Of a stretch of DNA of 64,000 nt, positions 48,695 to 63,749 are shown piece by piece. The translations under genes were made by a program, and so were the position numbers. The stretch is from Marchantia polymorpha subsp. ruderalis (Eukaryota > Streptophyta > Marchantiopsida > Marchantiales > Marchantiaceae), in assembly GCA_037833965.1 (NCBI GenBank), contig AP031353.1, positions 22,508,501 through 22,572,500 of the forward strand. Reading direction: 5' to 3'. The first letter of the stretch is position 1, and every line of letters begins with the position of its first letter. The notes beneath the pieces are model-generated. The model had not been told where the DNA came from, did not search any database, and worked only from the letters and a program-made list of their open reading frames with translations.

Positions 48695-51300
48695 TACCCC
48701 GCGGTGCGTGCATAAGTATATACGTGCATTCGTATACCTGAGCCTCACACACCGCACGAAATCGTTGGCCTTGGTCCCGATCTCGATCCCGATCCCGATT
48801 CTGCTGCCGCTGCTGCCTGCACGCACGCACGCAAACAACGAATGAGAGGGCATTGAGGAACTTTTTATGAACATACATACTCTTACATACTCTACGTCCA
48901 TCCATCCATCCATACCTTACTCTAGTCCTTGGAATTATATCATGTGGAATAGCTCGTAGAATTTAGCTTAGGGTTCCGATTGCTCTGTCTCAGGCACTAC
49001 ACAGCATTTAGATTAGAACTAGATCTTACACAGTTTAACACAGTTCGAGAGACAGAGACAGACAGAAAGAGAGATTGAGCACGACCGAGCTTACATTTAG
49101 TAGTCAGCCAGCAAGCACATCAGAGCAGAGCAGGTCTTCTTAGGATTACGGCGGTACATAGAGCTCCTTGTGGTCCCCATCTCGTCCCTTACCCCTGCCA
49201 TGGATGGTCTAGACAGACGGACGCAGACAGACAGTCAGACAGACAGACAATCAGACAGCAGAGGAAGTGCGAGGTTGACGTGTGGGGTGTTTGTTCTCGT
49301 TCATCTACTCATGGTGGTGCTGGTGGGTGAATGTAGGCACACGATGGCCTCTTGTACGAATGTACCGCCGATCAAGTAGTACCGTAGACCAAAGGTAGAG
49401 AGAAGAAGAAGATGATGTTACGAAAAAAAATAAATCGACGACTTTACTTACTGTTCTGTATACCGAAAGACAATTGAGTGTTGTTGAAAATACGGTAGGG
49501 ATACAAACCAGCTGTTTAATTGCCTTAAGTTGATCATGATGCTCTAGGTGACCACCGACAAGAAGAAGAAGAAGAAGAAGAAAATTGATATTTCTAGAAA
49601 AAAGTGAGTTGTTCGTGTTCCTTCTACAATTAATAAACACATAGTAGAAAGATAGTCTGCTTTTCCTCTTCGTCTTGTTCTCGTTCATGTTGATCTATAA
49701 TCCATCGCATGAACCAACTGCATCATTTATTCCGTCTGCTTTCTTGGGCCTCGGCCAAATCCTTCACCATATCCAACCTCATGCATGTCGTCAGATCTTC
49801 AAAGAGAGAGATATAGAGACAGAGAAGTTTGCATGCAATTCACGAGCACCTAAAAAAGCAAGTTGCATTCTGGATGTCAACCTTATCTCGGTCATGGCAA
49901 AGGCCCGCAAACCTCTTTTCGATCTCATAGATTGACTTGCAACAACACGTCTCTATCTCATCTGCATTTTGTGTCTCTCAAAGCTCTCTTTACAGCAAAG
50001 ATGCCAAAAAATAGCGCGGGTTTACGTGGGCTTCACTGCAGGTTTTCATTCTGTTTGCATGGTCAGTAAGAGCGTGACGATCGAGAGCATAGATAGCGCC
50101 CTTTTTTCCAACAAAGAATCGGTGCCCCCAACTTTATAAGTTTGTCTGCAGCAATAGGGACAAAGCTCCAGTGAGCCTCAGTGAGATGCGGCTGGTTCTT
50201 GCTCAGATCAGATTGACCAAGTTTTCAGATAAGAAGCACAATTTTTCTCAGGTGATTCCAGTTTCTATCACATGATTCTTCAAGACTTGGCAACTAGCTG
50301 CGAGCAAAGTGGGACCTAGGTACTGGAAGAAGTTTAATCCTTCCATAAATTTACATGTGACATATCACAAGAAACGAATAACGGCGGTATACACAAGTAC
50401 CGTCGGGTCCGTCAGGCGGAATCATGTAAATGTAGCACATTGCCGCAAGGGGAAGAAGGCCATCAAAGTGGAACTAAATGTCAAGCACTAAATAGTGAAT
50501 ATATTTATTGGGCTCGAAGCATTCATTGCCCACGAAGCAATACAGTGAGCATTGAGATTCAAAAACGATTATCTATGATGCCCAACCTCCTGCACTCATT
50601 GCCTGGGCTCCCCTGCTAATCAACGGCAGCTCACAGGTCTAATTTCAGGAACAGCGTTCAAATTCATGACCTGGAACGGACTAATTCTTAACGATTGATT
50701 GTTGTCGATCGATTTAATCGTCGGAGTCATGCTTAACGGCATGATGAACGTAGTTCTCGTGTCGTGCTACACTGAACAAGACCCGACCGAGAGCAGAGTC
50801 TAGCTTCTGGGTTTGAACCTCGGGAATCCAACCGCTGTGTAACGAATTCTTTCAACTCATGGATGGGAACGGAAGGGACGATGTCTATCTTCGGATTCTT
50901 AGAGTTTGCACAGGACGTATTATTTTTGAATCGAGTGTGGAGCTGGTCAAAAGAGAGACTTGACCTCGTGGCATGACCAAAAAAGGTTGTTATCGTATAT
51001 GCTCTGACAGACTGGCTGGCATTCATGCGCATGATAGGCTGGTTGTTTTGTCAAAGGCTCAGGTATCACGAGAGACTTCTGCTACATTGCTTCAGCAGCA
51101 CATTTGCTGAGTGCAACTGAGTTTTGTCTCTTGGATGATCATCAGCTCACAGCTGCGCTTGAGTAGATATTTCAATATCCAGAGAATGACTTACTGACTA
51201 TTTGCTTAGTCACGGACCAATGTGTGCATCGAAGAAATGGCACACTTCGTAGCTTTTTCATTCTGAAAGTTTTTCTTCCCTTGTCAATTACAACGATCCA
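48695..51300. other. Intergenic; probable 3' UTR of the repeat-motif gene at its left end
   Basis: No recognisable ORF. CAGA/ACAG-type repeats at about 49212-49260 and an AAG run at 49558-49580. Beyond 49.4 kb it is unremarkable mixed-composition DNA. Confidence 0.4.
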
Positions 51301-55090
<3,790 letters not shown>

Positions 55091-56083
55091 GTCTTCATGT
55101 GATCTTAGAAATATAAATCGTACGGTACCTTAAAATTAGCATAAATAAATAGTGCTCCCAGATCGGGACTGGACAGAGATCAGTTGGCATTTGTATTCTA
55201 GCACACAAAAAGGTCCCATGACGCAATAACCTCGTCCGGTCACACACTCGAGAAAGCTTCGTTGGCAGGAATATCAACTCGTATCTCCTCCACTAGAAGG
55301 GAGAAATTTTTGGGCTTATTGAGCTATACAATACATTGGAGATTGTGCTCCAACAACGACAACCTATTAGAACACAGTCGTTCTAAACATGGGTCGGAGA
55401 ATTCTTCTCACGAGCCCGATTTGGACAAACTCTCAAAATTACAGAAGCCTACTCGCAACAGGCACTCGACTAAGTAACTACTGTAACTACAATGGACATG
55501 CAACCTGGAGGTTCTAAGAAACTACACAAACCGAGCTGCTGCGGTCATCTTCTTATAAAGCCCTGGCAAATATCTCACTAATGCATGGACTTCTCATCTT
55601 CATAATAATCCGTGTCCGATAGACTCTTCGTGAGAATCGATCATGGACATAACTTCAATTTTCCTCTTCTGCACAGAATCCTCTCTGCCACATTGAAGAG
55701 CCCGGAGCCTACAGGTGGAACTTCATTACGAGCTTCAACCAGAAGGAATATGGTCATCCCGCATGGGTCCGTGGAACTCTCGAGTCTCTTGAACCTTCCC
55801 TCAAGGCAAGAAGCGACCTCGTCTTCTTCAAATACTGTGCTCCCCATCACATAAGTCAGAACGTGACTCTGATCGCATCTTCGCTCCGGCTTTCGTCTTC
55901 ATCATGTCATGATGGTCAGATCAGTCCTCCAAGATCTTATTTGGATGAAAAAGTCGAGGAGGAGATCGACGACAGTCGATCTGCTTCAGCCCACCTCGTC
56001 TCGTGGGAGAAGTGCACGCTGATCGAATGTGCAGCGACTGGAAGACAACTGAGAAGAGAATCTCGGTGAGCTCACTCAAGTTC
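55091..56083 (-). other. Probable 3' UTR and downstream region of the DUF7796 gene
   Basis: Sequence after the TGA of the DUF7796 gene. Minus-strand frames at 55641-55850 and 55921-56127 have no motif expected beyond the family's usual C-terminus, so I treat the region as non-coding. Confidence 0.4.
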
Positions 56084-58102
56084 CTACTTCTCATGACTGG
56101 CGCACAAAATTTCTGCGCTTGGAGCAATCCAGACCTCCCACGATTTGGCGAATACCTTCACGTCTCTGATACACTCTTTGACAGTCCTATTCGTTATCTT
56201 CCTTCGAATCAGAGCCAACTCCATCCCAGAAACTTCATCAAAAACATCTTCCCAGCCAACTTCGTCATCCTGGGTTGAATCACATAATTGGATGTCTCCA
56301 CGATGAACAGGGCCTATCCACCCCCAACCGGAATCTATTCCAGCCAAGACATCCATGGCCCGGTCTCCGATGGCAGCAGGATGACATGGTCTACATTTCG
56401 CTCCATTGAGGTTGCCCTTACTTTTGATAGATGCCACTGGAACACCCCACCTGGTCGGTGGCCACGCGTACTTTCGAGCACTTAGAATGCAAAATGGAAA
56501 TTCACCAAGTTCAACCGTGACGTTTGAGCTTGTGAGTTGTGATCTGAATGAAGTTTCAGAGTTCAAGTTCCTGAATCCTCTTTCATGTAGTTGCGGTATC
56601 AGGCTCAACCTCGACAACGCTGTCCAGCTGGTGTTTCGAGTACCGACACCGAACCTATCGTTGAGACCACCGAAGGAGGAACCGTAAGGTACATGGTAAT
56701 GTTTAGGATCCCAAGTGGTGACAGGAGGCAACGGTCCAGTCCAGTATCCATCGACCCTGGTCCGTATGATCCAATCATACTTAAACTTGTGCTTGGTCTC
56801 GTGCTCAGAAATCATGTCCAGACACCCTTCGACCAAACTAAAATACTGGAGAAGTCCCTGCATGAAAATGAAGATGCAACTGTTCAGAACATGGAGTTTC
56901 ATTATGTTGATCGGATGGAATGTTCATGAGGCGTACATGTGTCTCCAAAGGTGTCAAGTCCTGTCATGTGGTCATTTCAAAAAGCGACTGATGAAAGCTG
57001 TATATTGAAAAGCTAACACCTATTACGAAAGGAGTATGAAAGTCTTGTTGATTCAGAGCCCAGATGACAAATGACGTGAAATACAGGATTCATACTGAAT
57101 GTACAGACGCAACTCTGTTCCATGCACACAAAATAATGTCTTAAGAAGGAAATAAATTATTATTTTTAAAAATTAGATCCAAAATATTGACAAAACAATC
57201 TCGAAGTACTGTGAATGATGAGTGCATGAAAAGAAAATCAGAACGACCTTCAAAAAAAGAAAACACAGATACATTTTCGTGGGACTTTTTCTATCTCAAA
57301 GCTTGACATCTAGATATGGAAGAACCATCTAGCACCTCACGATGACCTCACAATCCTGTCCACAGGATCAGATTGCGTCTGCTTACCTGAATGCCGTTTG
57401 GCGAATTGGAACCCGTCAGAACCTCCTGCTGCAGGCGATTCTCTGGAATATGTTGTGGAACAAAAATGCGGGCCATTACAAGATGGGACGAATTTTGCAA
57501 GACCGTCAGCTTGTGAGAGTTCTCGTCGAACGGAACATGCAAAAAAATGTCAGGATGATCGTACACATCCAAAACATATTTCTTAATTGTAAGACCCGTC
57601 AGCTCGAATGCGCGTGCTCCTCCTACCAGACAAATAGCCACACGAGGGCTTGTTGTTTTGCGACCCTGCAATCAATCAATCACGCCATATGAGTGCCATA
57701 TGAGTGCCTTTGGCGTTTTCAAACACACTTTTCGACCATGTGAGACAATCTCCGCAGTCCAGGCACAAATGCAATCGAGTGGAAAATAAGGTACACAATA
57801 AGCCACCGACTGTCAACTACAAAAGTGGACATTACATCAAGCTGTGGCGATGACTCGTCCGATCCCTCCAGAACTTTTCCAGAATCAAGCCACTGATTCT
57901 CTGGATTTTGGCGTTCGGCCTCGTTGATCGTCGAATAAGCAAGAATCGCTTGCCGAGACCATCCTTTGAAAATATTGATCGAGCTAGCCAAGTAGGGAGA
58001 GTTGGAGGCAGTCCAGTGGACGACCCCCACAAGAATTACAAACACAAAGCACGTTATCCATTTCTCCCGTCCAAGCGCAAATTTCCCACTACCTCTACCC
58101 AT
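56084..58102 (-). CDS. DUF7796 type II membrane protein (glycosyltransferase-like), three exons
   Basis: Exons (minus strand): 58102-57836, 57665-57387, 56857-56084; 439 residues, all junctions phase 0 with GT-AG sites. Residues 1-14 are basic (MGRGSGKFALGREK) and 15-32 form one hydrophobic segment, giving a type II topology with the rest in the Golgi or ER lumen. Family landmarks after it: RVAICLVGGARAFELTG at the start of exon 2; FVPQHIPE; SPNGIQ/GLLQYFSLVEGC across the exon 2/3 junction, which supports that splice; DWIIRTRVDGYWTGPLPP; GGLNDRFGVG; LNSETSFRSQL; and GAKCRPCHP. Plants have several such proteins, annotated as DUF7796, without a proven enzyme activity; the fold resembles glycosyltransferases (inference). 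Several N-x-S/T sites fit luminal exposure. The length and the end near WEVWIAPSAEILC match the family. Confidence 0.88.
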
Positions 58103-58856
58103 CGAAAACTGCTTTCAATCAATCTCTCCCGTGCTCCGAGCACACCATTCCCCCGAGAGCAGCTTCGATTGAGATCACTCCAGTCTCTGCAGAACGTAGA
58201 TTTTCCTCAAGGGCAGGAACCTCTAGCTATGGAACAGTCGCGATGACTCATTCGAACCTATCTAGCATCCGAGGGGAGCCTGTGACACTGACGATCAGGA
58301 GCCGTCGCATAAGCCTCGAGAAGAGAGCACATGAAGGAGAGTCGGCTCCTCGTCCCTTTAAGTCTATCCGTCTAGTCCCCTTACGAATATCCTCAACAAG
58401 TCCACTTTCGAATATCCTCGACAAGTCCAAGCCTGCTGTAACAGATGATCCTACTGCAAGCAACGCCGATGCCCTGCGATCTGTAGACAGCAACCTGTGA
58501 TATCAATCAATCAAGGTCGGGGAGAATCCGGGAACGAGAAGGTCTTCAACACCTAAGTCCTCCTCCTCCAGCTGCTGCGCAGAAGAAGAAGCCTGTCCGA
58601 GCGCACGACTCTCTGCTCTCGCGACACAGTCATCGAGTGCTTCCGCCTCGCCTCGACTCGACTCGACTCCTCACAGATTGAAGCACCAGTTGCGGCCCGG
58701 CCCGCCTCGGCCCCGGGCTGGTCAGCAGCAGCCGCAATATTTTAAAAAGCCTTGATGATGAAGCAAGGCCGCTTCACAAATTCCCACAAGCAATCCAAGC
58801 GCGCCATTCGGCAATCACTCGACCGGCCATGATCTCCTCCTCATCGAACCATCCCA

Positions 58857-58882
58857 CCATCACCATCACCATCACCATCACC
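58857..58882. repeat. (ATCACC)n microsatellite
   Basis: About four perfect hexamer units, close to several GC-rich low-complexity segments. Confidence 0.93.
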
Positions 58883-59460
58883 CGACTCTCCATGCTCGCA
58901 TCGCATCGCCCCGCCCCGCACCTCGCTCCTCCTCCTCCGACTAATTCGCACTTGTTCCCCTGGCATCAATTCTGCGCTCCCCCATTGCATGCTTCGCCCC
59001 CTTCGCCCTTCGACCGTCGCTCCGCTTCTTAATCAAACCAATCAATCCTCCCCTTCCTGATTCGCTCCTCGACTGCAGTCCAGGCGTCACGCCGCATTCC
59101 TCACATGAGCTTCCATCCCAGTCTCCCTCCCTCCCTGCCCTCGCGTCGTGGGTGCAGAAATGGTCGTGACCAGCGCAGGGCCTATTTCTTCGTCGATCGC
59201 AGTCGTCAGACCTTCGCGCTCTGACTGCCACCGCGCGAGCGACCGAGCGAGGAGCAGGTCCTATCGAGAGAGGTGGGGGCGGGCGGGGGGGTTAGGCAGG
59301 CAGGCACCTGCACCATCAGCAGCAGCAGCAGGGCGGGGAGGGGGACTTGTGTGCTGCTGCTGCTGCGCCTTGTGTTCTCCGCGAGTCCGTTCGGCCCCAG
59401 CTCTCGCCTTCCGTTCGCCTCGCTCGGCGACTTTCCCGTTACGGTTGAAACTGAAACCGA

Positions 59461-59746
59461 CGTCCGTCATCCCGGGTCTCGAGAGTCCACGTGTCGCGCA
59501 TCTGCCGGGCCCTGCCATCGACTCCCACGATCCCTCCGAGACATTCCGTTTGTGCCGTCGACATGACGAACTGGATGCGAATACGACGGTCTTTTCCGTT
59601 ATCCGTCCGTCATCAAAGGTCTCGAGAGTCCACGTGTCGTGCATCTGCCGGGCCCTGCCATCGACTCCCACGAACCCCCCGAGACATTCCGTTTGTGCCG
59701 TCGGCCTGTCGAACCGGATGCGAATACGACGGTCTTTCCCGTTATC
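59461..59746. repeat. Two-copy tandem duplication, unit 143 bp
   Basis: Copy 1 is 59461-59603 and copy 2 is 59604-59746; a third copy starts with about eight matching bases and then stops. The copies share the core GGTCTCGAGAGTCCACGTGT and differ at about ten positions. Since 143 is not a multiple of three, the same DNA is read in two different frames by any ORF crossing it. Confidence 0.94.
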
Positions 59747-61231
59747 CGTCCATGAACGTGAGTCTATAAAGCGCACGTGGCAATTTTTCTTCATGATGAG
59801 GATGGGAAGTACGGATTTTGCTTCTTCGAGGGCTCGCCTCGTGAAGCCATTTTGTAGTGTATGGAGGGAGAAGGGGTGCGAGTTCGTCCAGGGCCTTGCG
59901 GCTCGTGAGTCTCTGGGGCGGGTTTTCCGTTTGGGCCAAGCGTCGAGAGGAACACATTAAAGAATTCAACCAGCACATTCGCGTTTGGGCCAAATAAATT
60001 CACTTGATTCTTTAATGTCTGCTCGGCCTGCCCGAGGATCGATTCTCTTGCTTTTCCCGGGGCTAGGCTTTCTCATGTGTTCCAGTGCATGGAGAGCACG
60101 CCCCTGCGTGAACTGAACTGAACTTTACTCAGGAGAAGATTGGGTCCGTTGACTTCGGGGTCACCGGGCCAGGAAGTTCGAATGAGTTCGAGGTCATATG
60201 GGACTGCCCTGCGTCTGATCCAAGGAAGTTCCCGTCTTGAATAAAAGGCTTGACTCTTCTCTTCTGCCTCTTGTCTCTTCCTCCATGAAATATTATTTCG
60301 ATCTATTCCCTTCTGCAGAATAGCGAGAATTCGTCGCTTCATGACCAGCTTTGCAAATTAATAGTTGAGTTTCTTCTTACGATTTCCTCCATGAGATGTT
60401 ATTCCAGTCTATTCCCTTCTGCAGAAGAGCGAGAATTGTTGATTCATGAACTGCTTTAAGAATTTATAGTTGAGTGCATCTGCCAATTTCTTCATTCCAT
60501 TTCCTGATCTATTTCTAGAAACGTAAATATATTGTTTCGCACCTTTACTACTATCATGTCGTCAAAAATTGCTAGCTCGTTATGATTGTTATAGTCTTTA
60601 CAGTCCCTTGCGCACTCATTCTCATAGCAATGTGTAGCTGAAGAGTAGATACATGAACAAAGGATTAGCATTTCTAATGTGTTTAACGGAGTAGCATAAA
60701 TTGCAAATTAGTGCTACTCCGGAAATAAGTGTGTACTTCAAAAGAGTTTAATGAAAAGATGAAAACTCAGCATAACAGACCAGATATAAAACGTCATCTC
60801 TACAAAATAAAGCCGACTAGTTTCTATTTCAAGTTAAAACCCTAAGTGACAAAAGTTTAACGTCCAATCTTAGTATAATATACCTTCAACTTTCTTATCT
60901 TATATCCAGAATCCATCACTCTCAAACCTTTAGAACATAAGATATATAATGAAAATTCTGATTTATCTATACAACATTTACACTTTATCTCAAATCAGAT
61001 CTAAAAATAACATAGTGAATCACTTATATGTAAAAACTACTGCAGATATATTACAGTGCTACCTCTCTAAATTGAAACTCTCTAAGTTGATAACCTCCCT
61101 AACATGATAGAAATCCCGGGAACGGACTTCGTGAATAAAAATAACTTGATATCTGATACCTTATACAACTTTTGAGAATATCAAGTAAAACTTTAGTATT
61201 GAAAAAACACATCCAGGGTGGTCTGGGATGA

Positions 61232-62800
61232 CTAGAATGTCTTGGTGGCGCGCAACTCACACTGCAGCGTGCTAAGTACATCATTGCAGCTGGCGTGAGA
61301 CGGTTTGCTGAGGTAAAGCAATTTCATGGCTTCGGTGAGATGGTGTAGCTTTTCATTTGTTGACATCTGAAGTGGATTTGCAATCACATCTTCCTCCTCA
61401 TCTTCGAGAGATTCATCAGTGATCATTTGCACCAATTCCTCATCGGTGAGTTCTTCAAGAGAACTCTCGTTCTCGCCTGCAGGATTGATGAAGTCTGTAA
61501 CATCAAATGATGCAGCAATGCCTATGGCATATATGCCTTCGGTAATTTCCTGCTCAATTGCGTCGGCGTCCGGATCAGTGACAGCAACATCGATCGCAGT
61601 TGCGGCTTCATGTGGTGCATTTAGATACTGGATTATTTGAGATATCATTGACAAAGATGATACCTTGGTATGGCGAAAACAATTATGGATTGTTCTAGTA
61701 ATGATTTCATTCCAAACTGTTTTTACCCATTGCATAGCCGTCAGTTGGTCAACTTTATATTGATTTGTGTCACCCGCCTCTTCAATGTCAACTGCATGCT
61801 GGATGTAAAGTCTTCGATATCGCATTTGAATGCTAGGATAATCCTAGTGTCCATAGGTGCAACTTGGAAGTGGTGTTTGGCGGCAGAAACAAAACCTCAA
61901 AGTTATCAAGTTTCACGGATATATGGCCAAGCGCATTGTCCAAAAGCAGCAAATTGGACCTGCCACAATTCTTCATCTTCGCATCTAAGTTTTCCGGACA
62001 TTCTTGGAAAAGCTGCCAGGTCATCCAAGCCTTGTGGTTGTGCCAATACATGAAGCCCAATTGCGTAGCGGTTTTCTTCTTCAAGGATCCGGTTGTTTTG
62101 CATGGTCGATGAAGAAAGTCTCAAGCTTGTGTGAACCATTAGCGTTGGTCATAAATGTGATGGTAAACCGCTTTATGCTTTTCTTGAGGCCTTCCGGCTG
62201 GAATTGCGCAATAGTCCGATCAGGCGCAAATTTGTAAAAGAGTCAGGTTTCGTTTATGTTGTAAACGTCAACATGGGCATACAATGCTACCTTTCGTTGA
62301 ATTTCCTCCAAGCTCGCAGTCACAATCTCCATGTCGACGGAACCGCTCTCACTCATCATCTTTCTAGAATGAAACCGATTGCATGAAAGAAATTTCTGTA
62401 ACCAGCCGTTGGAGAATTCAATGGCTTTGAGGTTCAATAGAATTGCAAGCCGCTTTGACTTCTCAATGATGACGGCATACGTGAGTGCCACCTTCTTGTG
62501 TTGACATTGCAGTACCCAATTCGTCAACGCTTAATCTAATTGTGGATAGTTCATTTTTCTTAACCGCTTGTTTTGCAGCTCAGCGGCATTCAACATCTCC
62601 AGATTCCTCTTCATACCAAGAATATTGGAGATGGTGGACTTTGCCGGCAACTTTGGAAGATTGAAAGTGATCTTCGCCCCTTCTCTCAACTTCACTTGCT
62701 GCAGACCAGATGTCATGTGTATAAACGTTGGATTCGAGTTTGAGTCGGGTGACGTTGGGAGTCGGCAGACGGTCAAGGAGCGTTGCAGAATTCTTCCCAT
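61232..62800 (-). pseudogene. Broken pogo/Tigger-type transposase (CENP-B-like HTH plus DDE domain)
   Basis: Read on the minus strand: 62800-62531 and 62527-62243 are one frame separated by a TAA at 62531-62533. They give an N-terminal HTH region with KR-rich and YPQLD phrases, then a second HTH phrase (FSNGWLQKFL) and VDVYNINET. A TGA follows where the frame should enter the catalytic domain. The frame continues to DRTIAQFQPEGLKKS and then shifts; 62084-61833 gives NLLLLDNALGH and FLPPNTTSKL, the central DDE motif. A further shift leads to 61825-61232, which starts MRYRRLYIQHAV and ends with an acidic domain. The third acidic catalytic residue expected just before MRYRR is not seen. At least two stops and two frameshifts make it non-functional. 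Confidence 0.85.
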
Positions 62801-62886
62801 TAGCTTCGACTCTTTTTCTACCTGAGTGTAGTGAGTTTGGCTCGAATCTTGTACCTTGTGTTCGACGATTATGTTATTATGTTTTT

Positions 62887-62996
62887 AGTTGTGATAACTT
62901 TGTGTGTACACTCTCGTTCCTTGTGTATGTATGTGTGAGTTGTGAGTAGAGCATGTCAGCGATGTATGATGTATGGCGATACCGAGTCGCACGACA
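62887..62996 (+). repeat. LTR-like fragment, copy A
   Basis: 110 bp nearly identical to copy B at 63638-63749, starting AGTTGTGATA and ending CGCACGACA. It abuts the pol fragment directly, so nearly all of the internal region of the element is missing. It is probably the remains of the 5' LTR of a deleted gypsy element. Confidence 0.7.
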
Positions 62997-62999
62997 GCC

Positions 63000-63600
63000 T
63001 GCAGCATTTGAGAACCTTGCGATTGCTCAGCATAGGGATATGTTGCGGTATGCAACCATCAGGGAGGAGATTATCGACCATCGATTCGTAGGTTCCGTGT
63101 GGGAGACTCCATCTATTTACAACAGATTGCACTGACTACGTTAGATGTGACGGCAGGACGCACTATCTTGCGAGTGCGAGAGGTGTTACCTTCTGGAATT
63201 CTCATGTTGGAGGATCGTGACGGTGTTGTTTGAAAGGATCATGTGTGCAACTGTGCTCCATGCCACCTTCCAAACGTTGATGGTACTATGAACCCAAGCT
63301 TAGCAATTGTACGTGTCGGCTGGAGGTGCATGTTATGTGGGTCAGCTAATCAGGCGGCCCATATGTTGGTGTGTGATAGGTGTTCTAGAGGATGGCACAT
63401 GTTGTGCTTGACTCCACCTATCGATGTTGTTCCTACTGGACGGTGAGTTTGTCCTCGATGTACTTCACAGGGTAGATGACTTGATCTTCACATGTTATGA
63501 ATTGCAGGTAGGCGACTAACGATGGGGCGACATAGCACCCAGCCTACTGGTTCGCGCACCCACGAAGGTGCATAGCATGTAGTTGTAGATAGTGATACCT
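63000..63600 (+). pseudogene. 3' end of a Ty3/gypsy-type pol polyprotein with PHD finger
   Basis: The frame starts with ENLAIAQHRDMLRYATIR, shifts register near 63070, and continues RRFRVGDSIYLQQIALTTLD and ILRVREVLPSGILMLEDRDG. An in-frame TGA interrupts it, and it resumes at 63238 with KDHVCNCAPCHLPNVDGT. It then gives a C4HC3 PHD finger: CMLC, C-D-R-C, and a W-H-M-x-C segment, followed after a stop near 63447 by CPRC. The stretch before the finger reads like the region after the integrase core in gypsy-type polyproteins of early land plants. At least one frameshift and two stops break it. Only this 3' part of pol remains. Confidence 0.65.
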
Positions 63601-63637
63601 AGGAATCAGAGGGACCTGACCGCCAGCTAGGGGGGCG

Positions 63638-63749
63638 AGTTGTGATACATTTGTGTGTGTACACTCTCGTTACTTGTGTATGTATGTGTGAGTTGTGAGT
63701 ACAGTATGTCAACGATGTATGATGTATGGCGATACCGAGTCGCACGACA
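63638..63749 (+). repeat. LTR-like fragment, copy B, preceded by a purine tract
   Basis: 112 bp matching copy A with about six differences. Immediately before it is AGGGGGGCGAG, a plausible polypurine tract priming site, which suggests the 3' LTR starts at TGTGATA (63641). The LTR's right limit is not clear; it may extend to about 63890, where the phrases of the host transposon resume. Confidence 0.68.

Larger units (their letters stand above)
58103..61053. other. Upstream region of the DUF7796 gene and intergenic DNA
   Basis: 58103 to about 60000 is GC-rich with simple repeats, including (ATCACC)n at about 58857-58882 and (CAG)n near 59317-59332, plus the 143-bp tandem duplication at 59461-59746. 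A 270-codon + frame (59148-59960) and a 177-codon minus frame overlap there; the duplication unit is not a multiple of three, so it changes register between copies, which argues against a conserved protein. 60000-61053 becomes AT-rich. Around 60284-60345 and 60386-60447 there is a partly duplicated phrase (TCTATTCCCTTCTGCAGAA). Confidence 0.45.

Noticed and set aside
59148-59960. 270-codon + ORF and overlapping 177-codon minus ORF
   Set aside because: Both cross a 143-bp tandem duplication in different registers, are low in complexity and have no motif.
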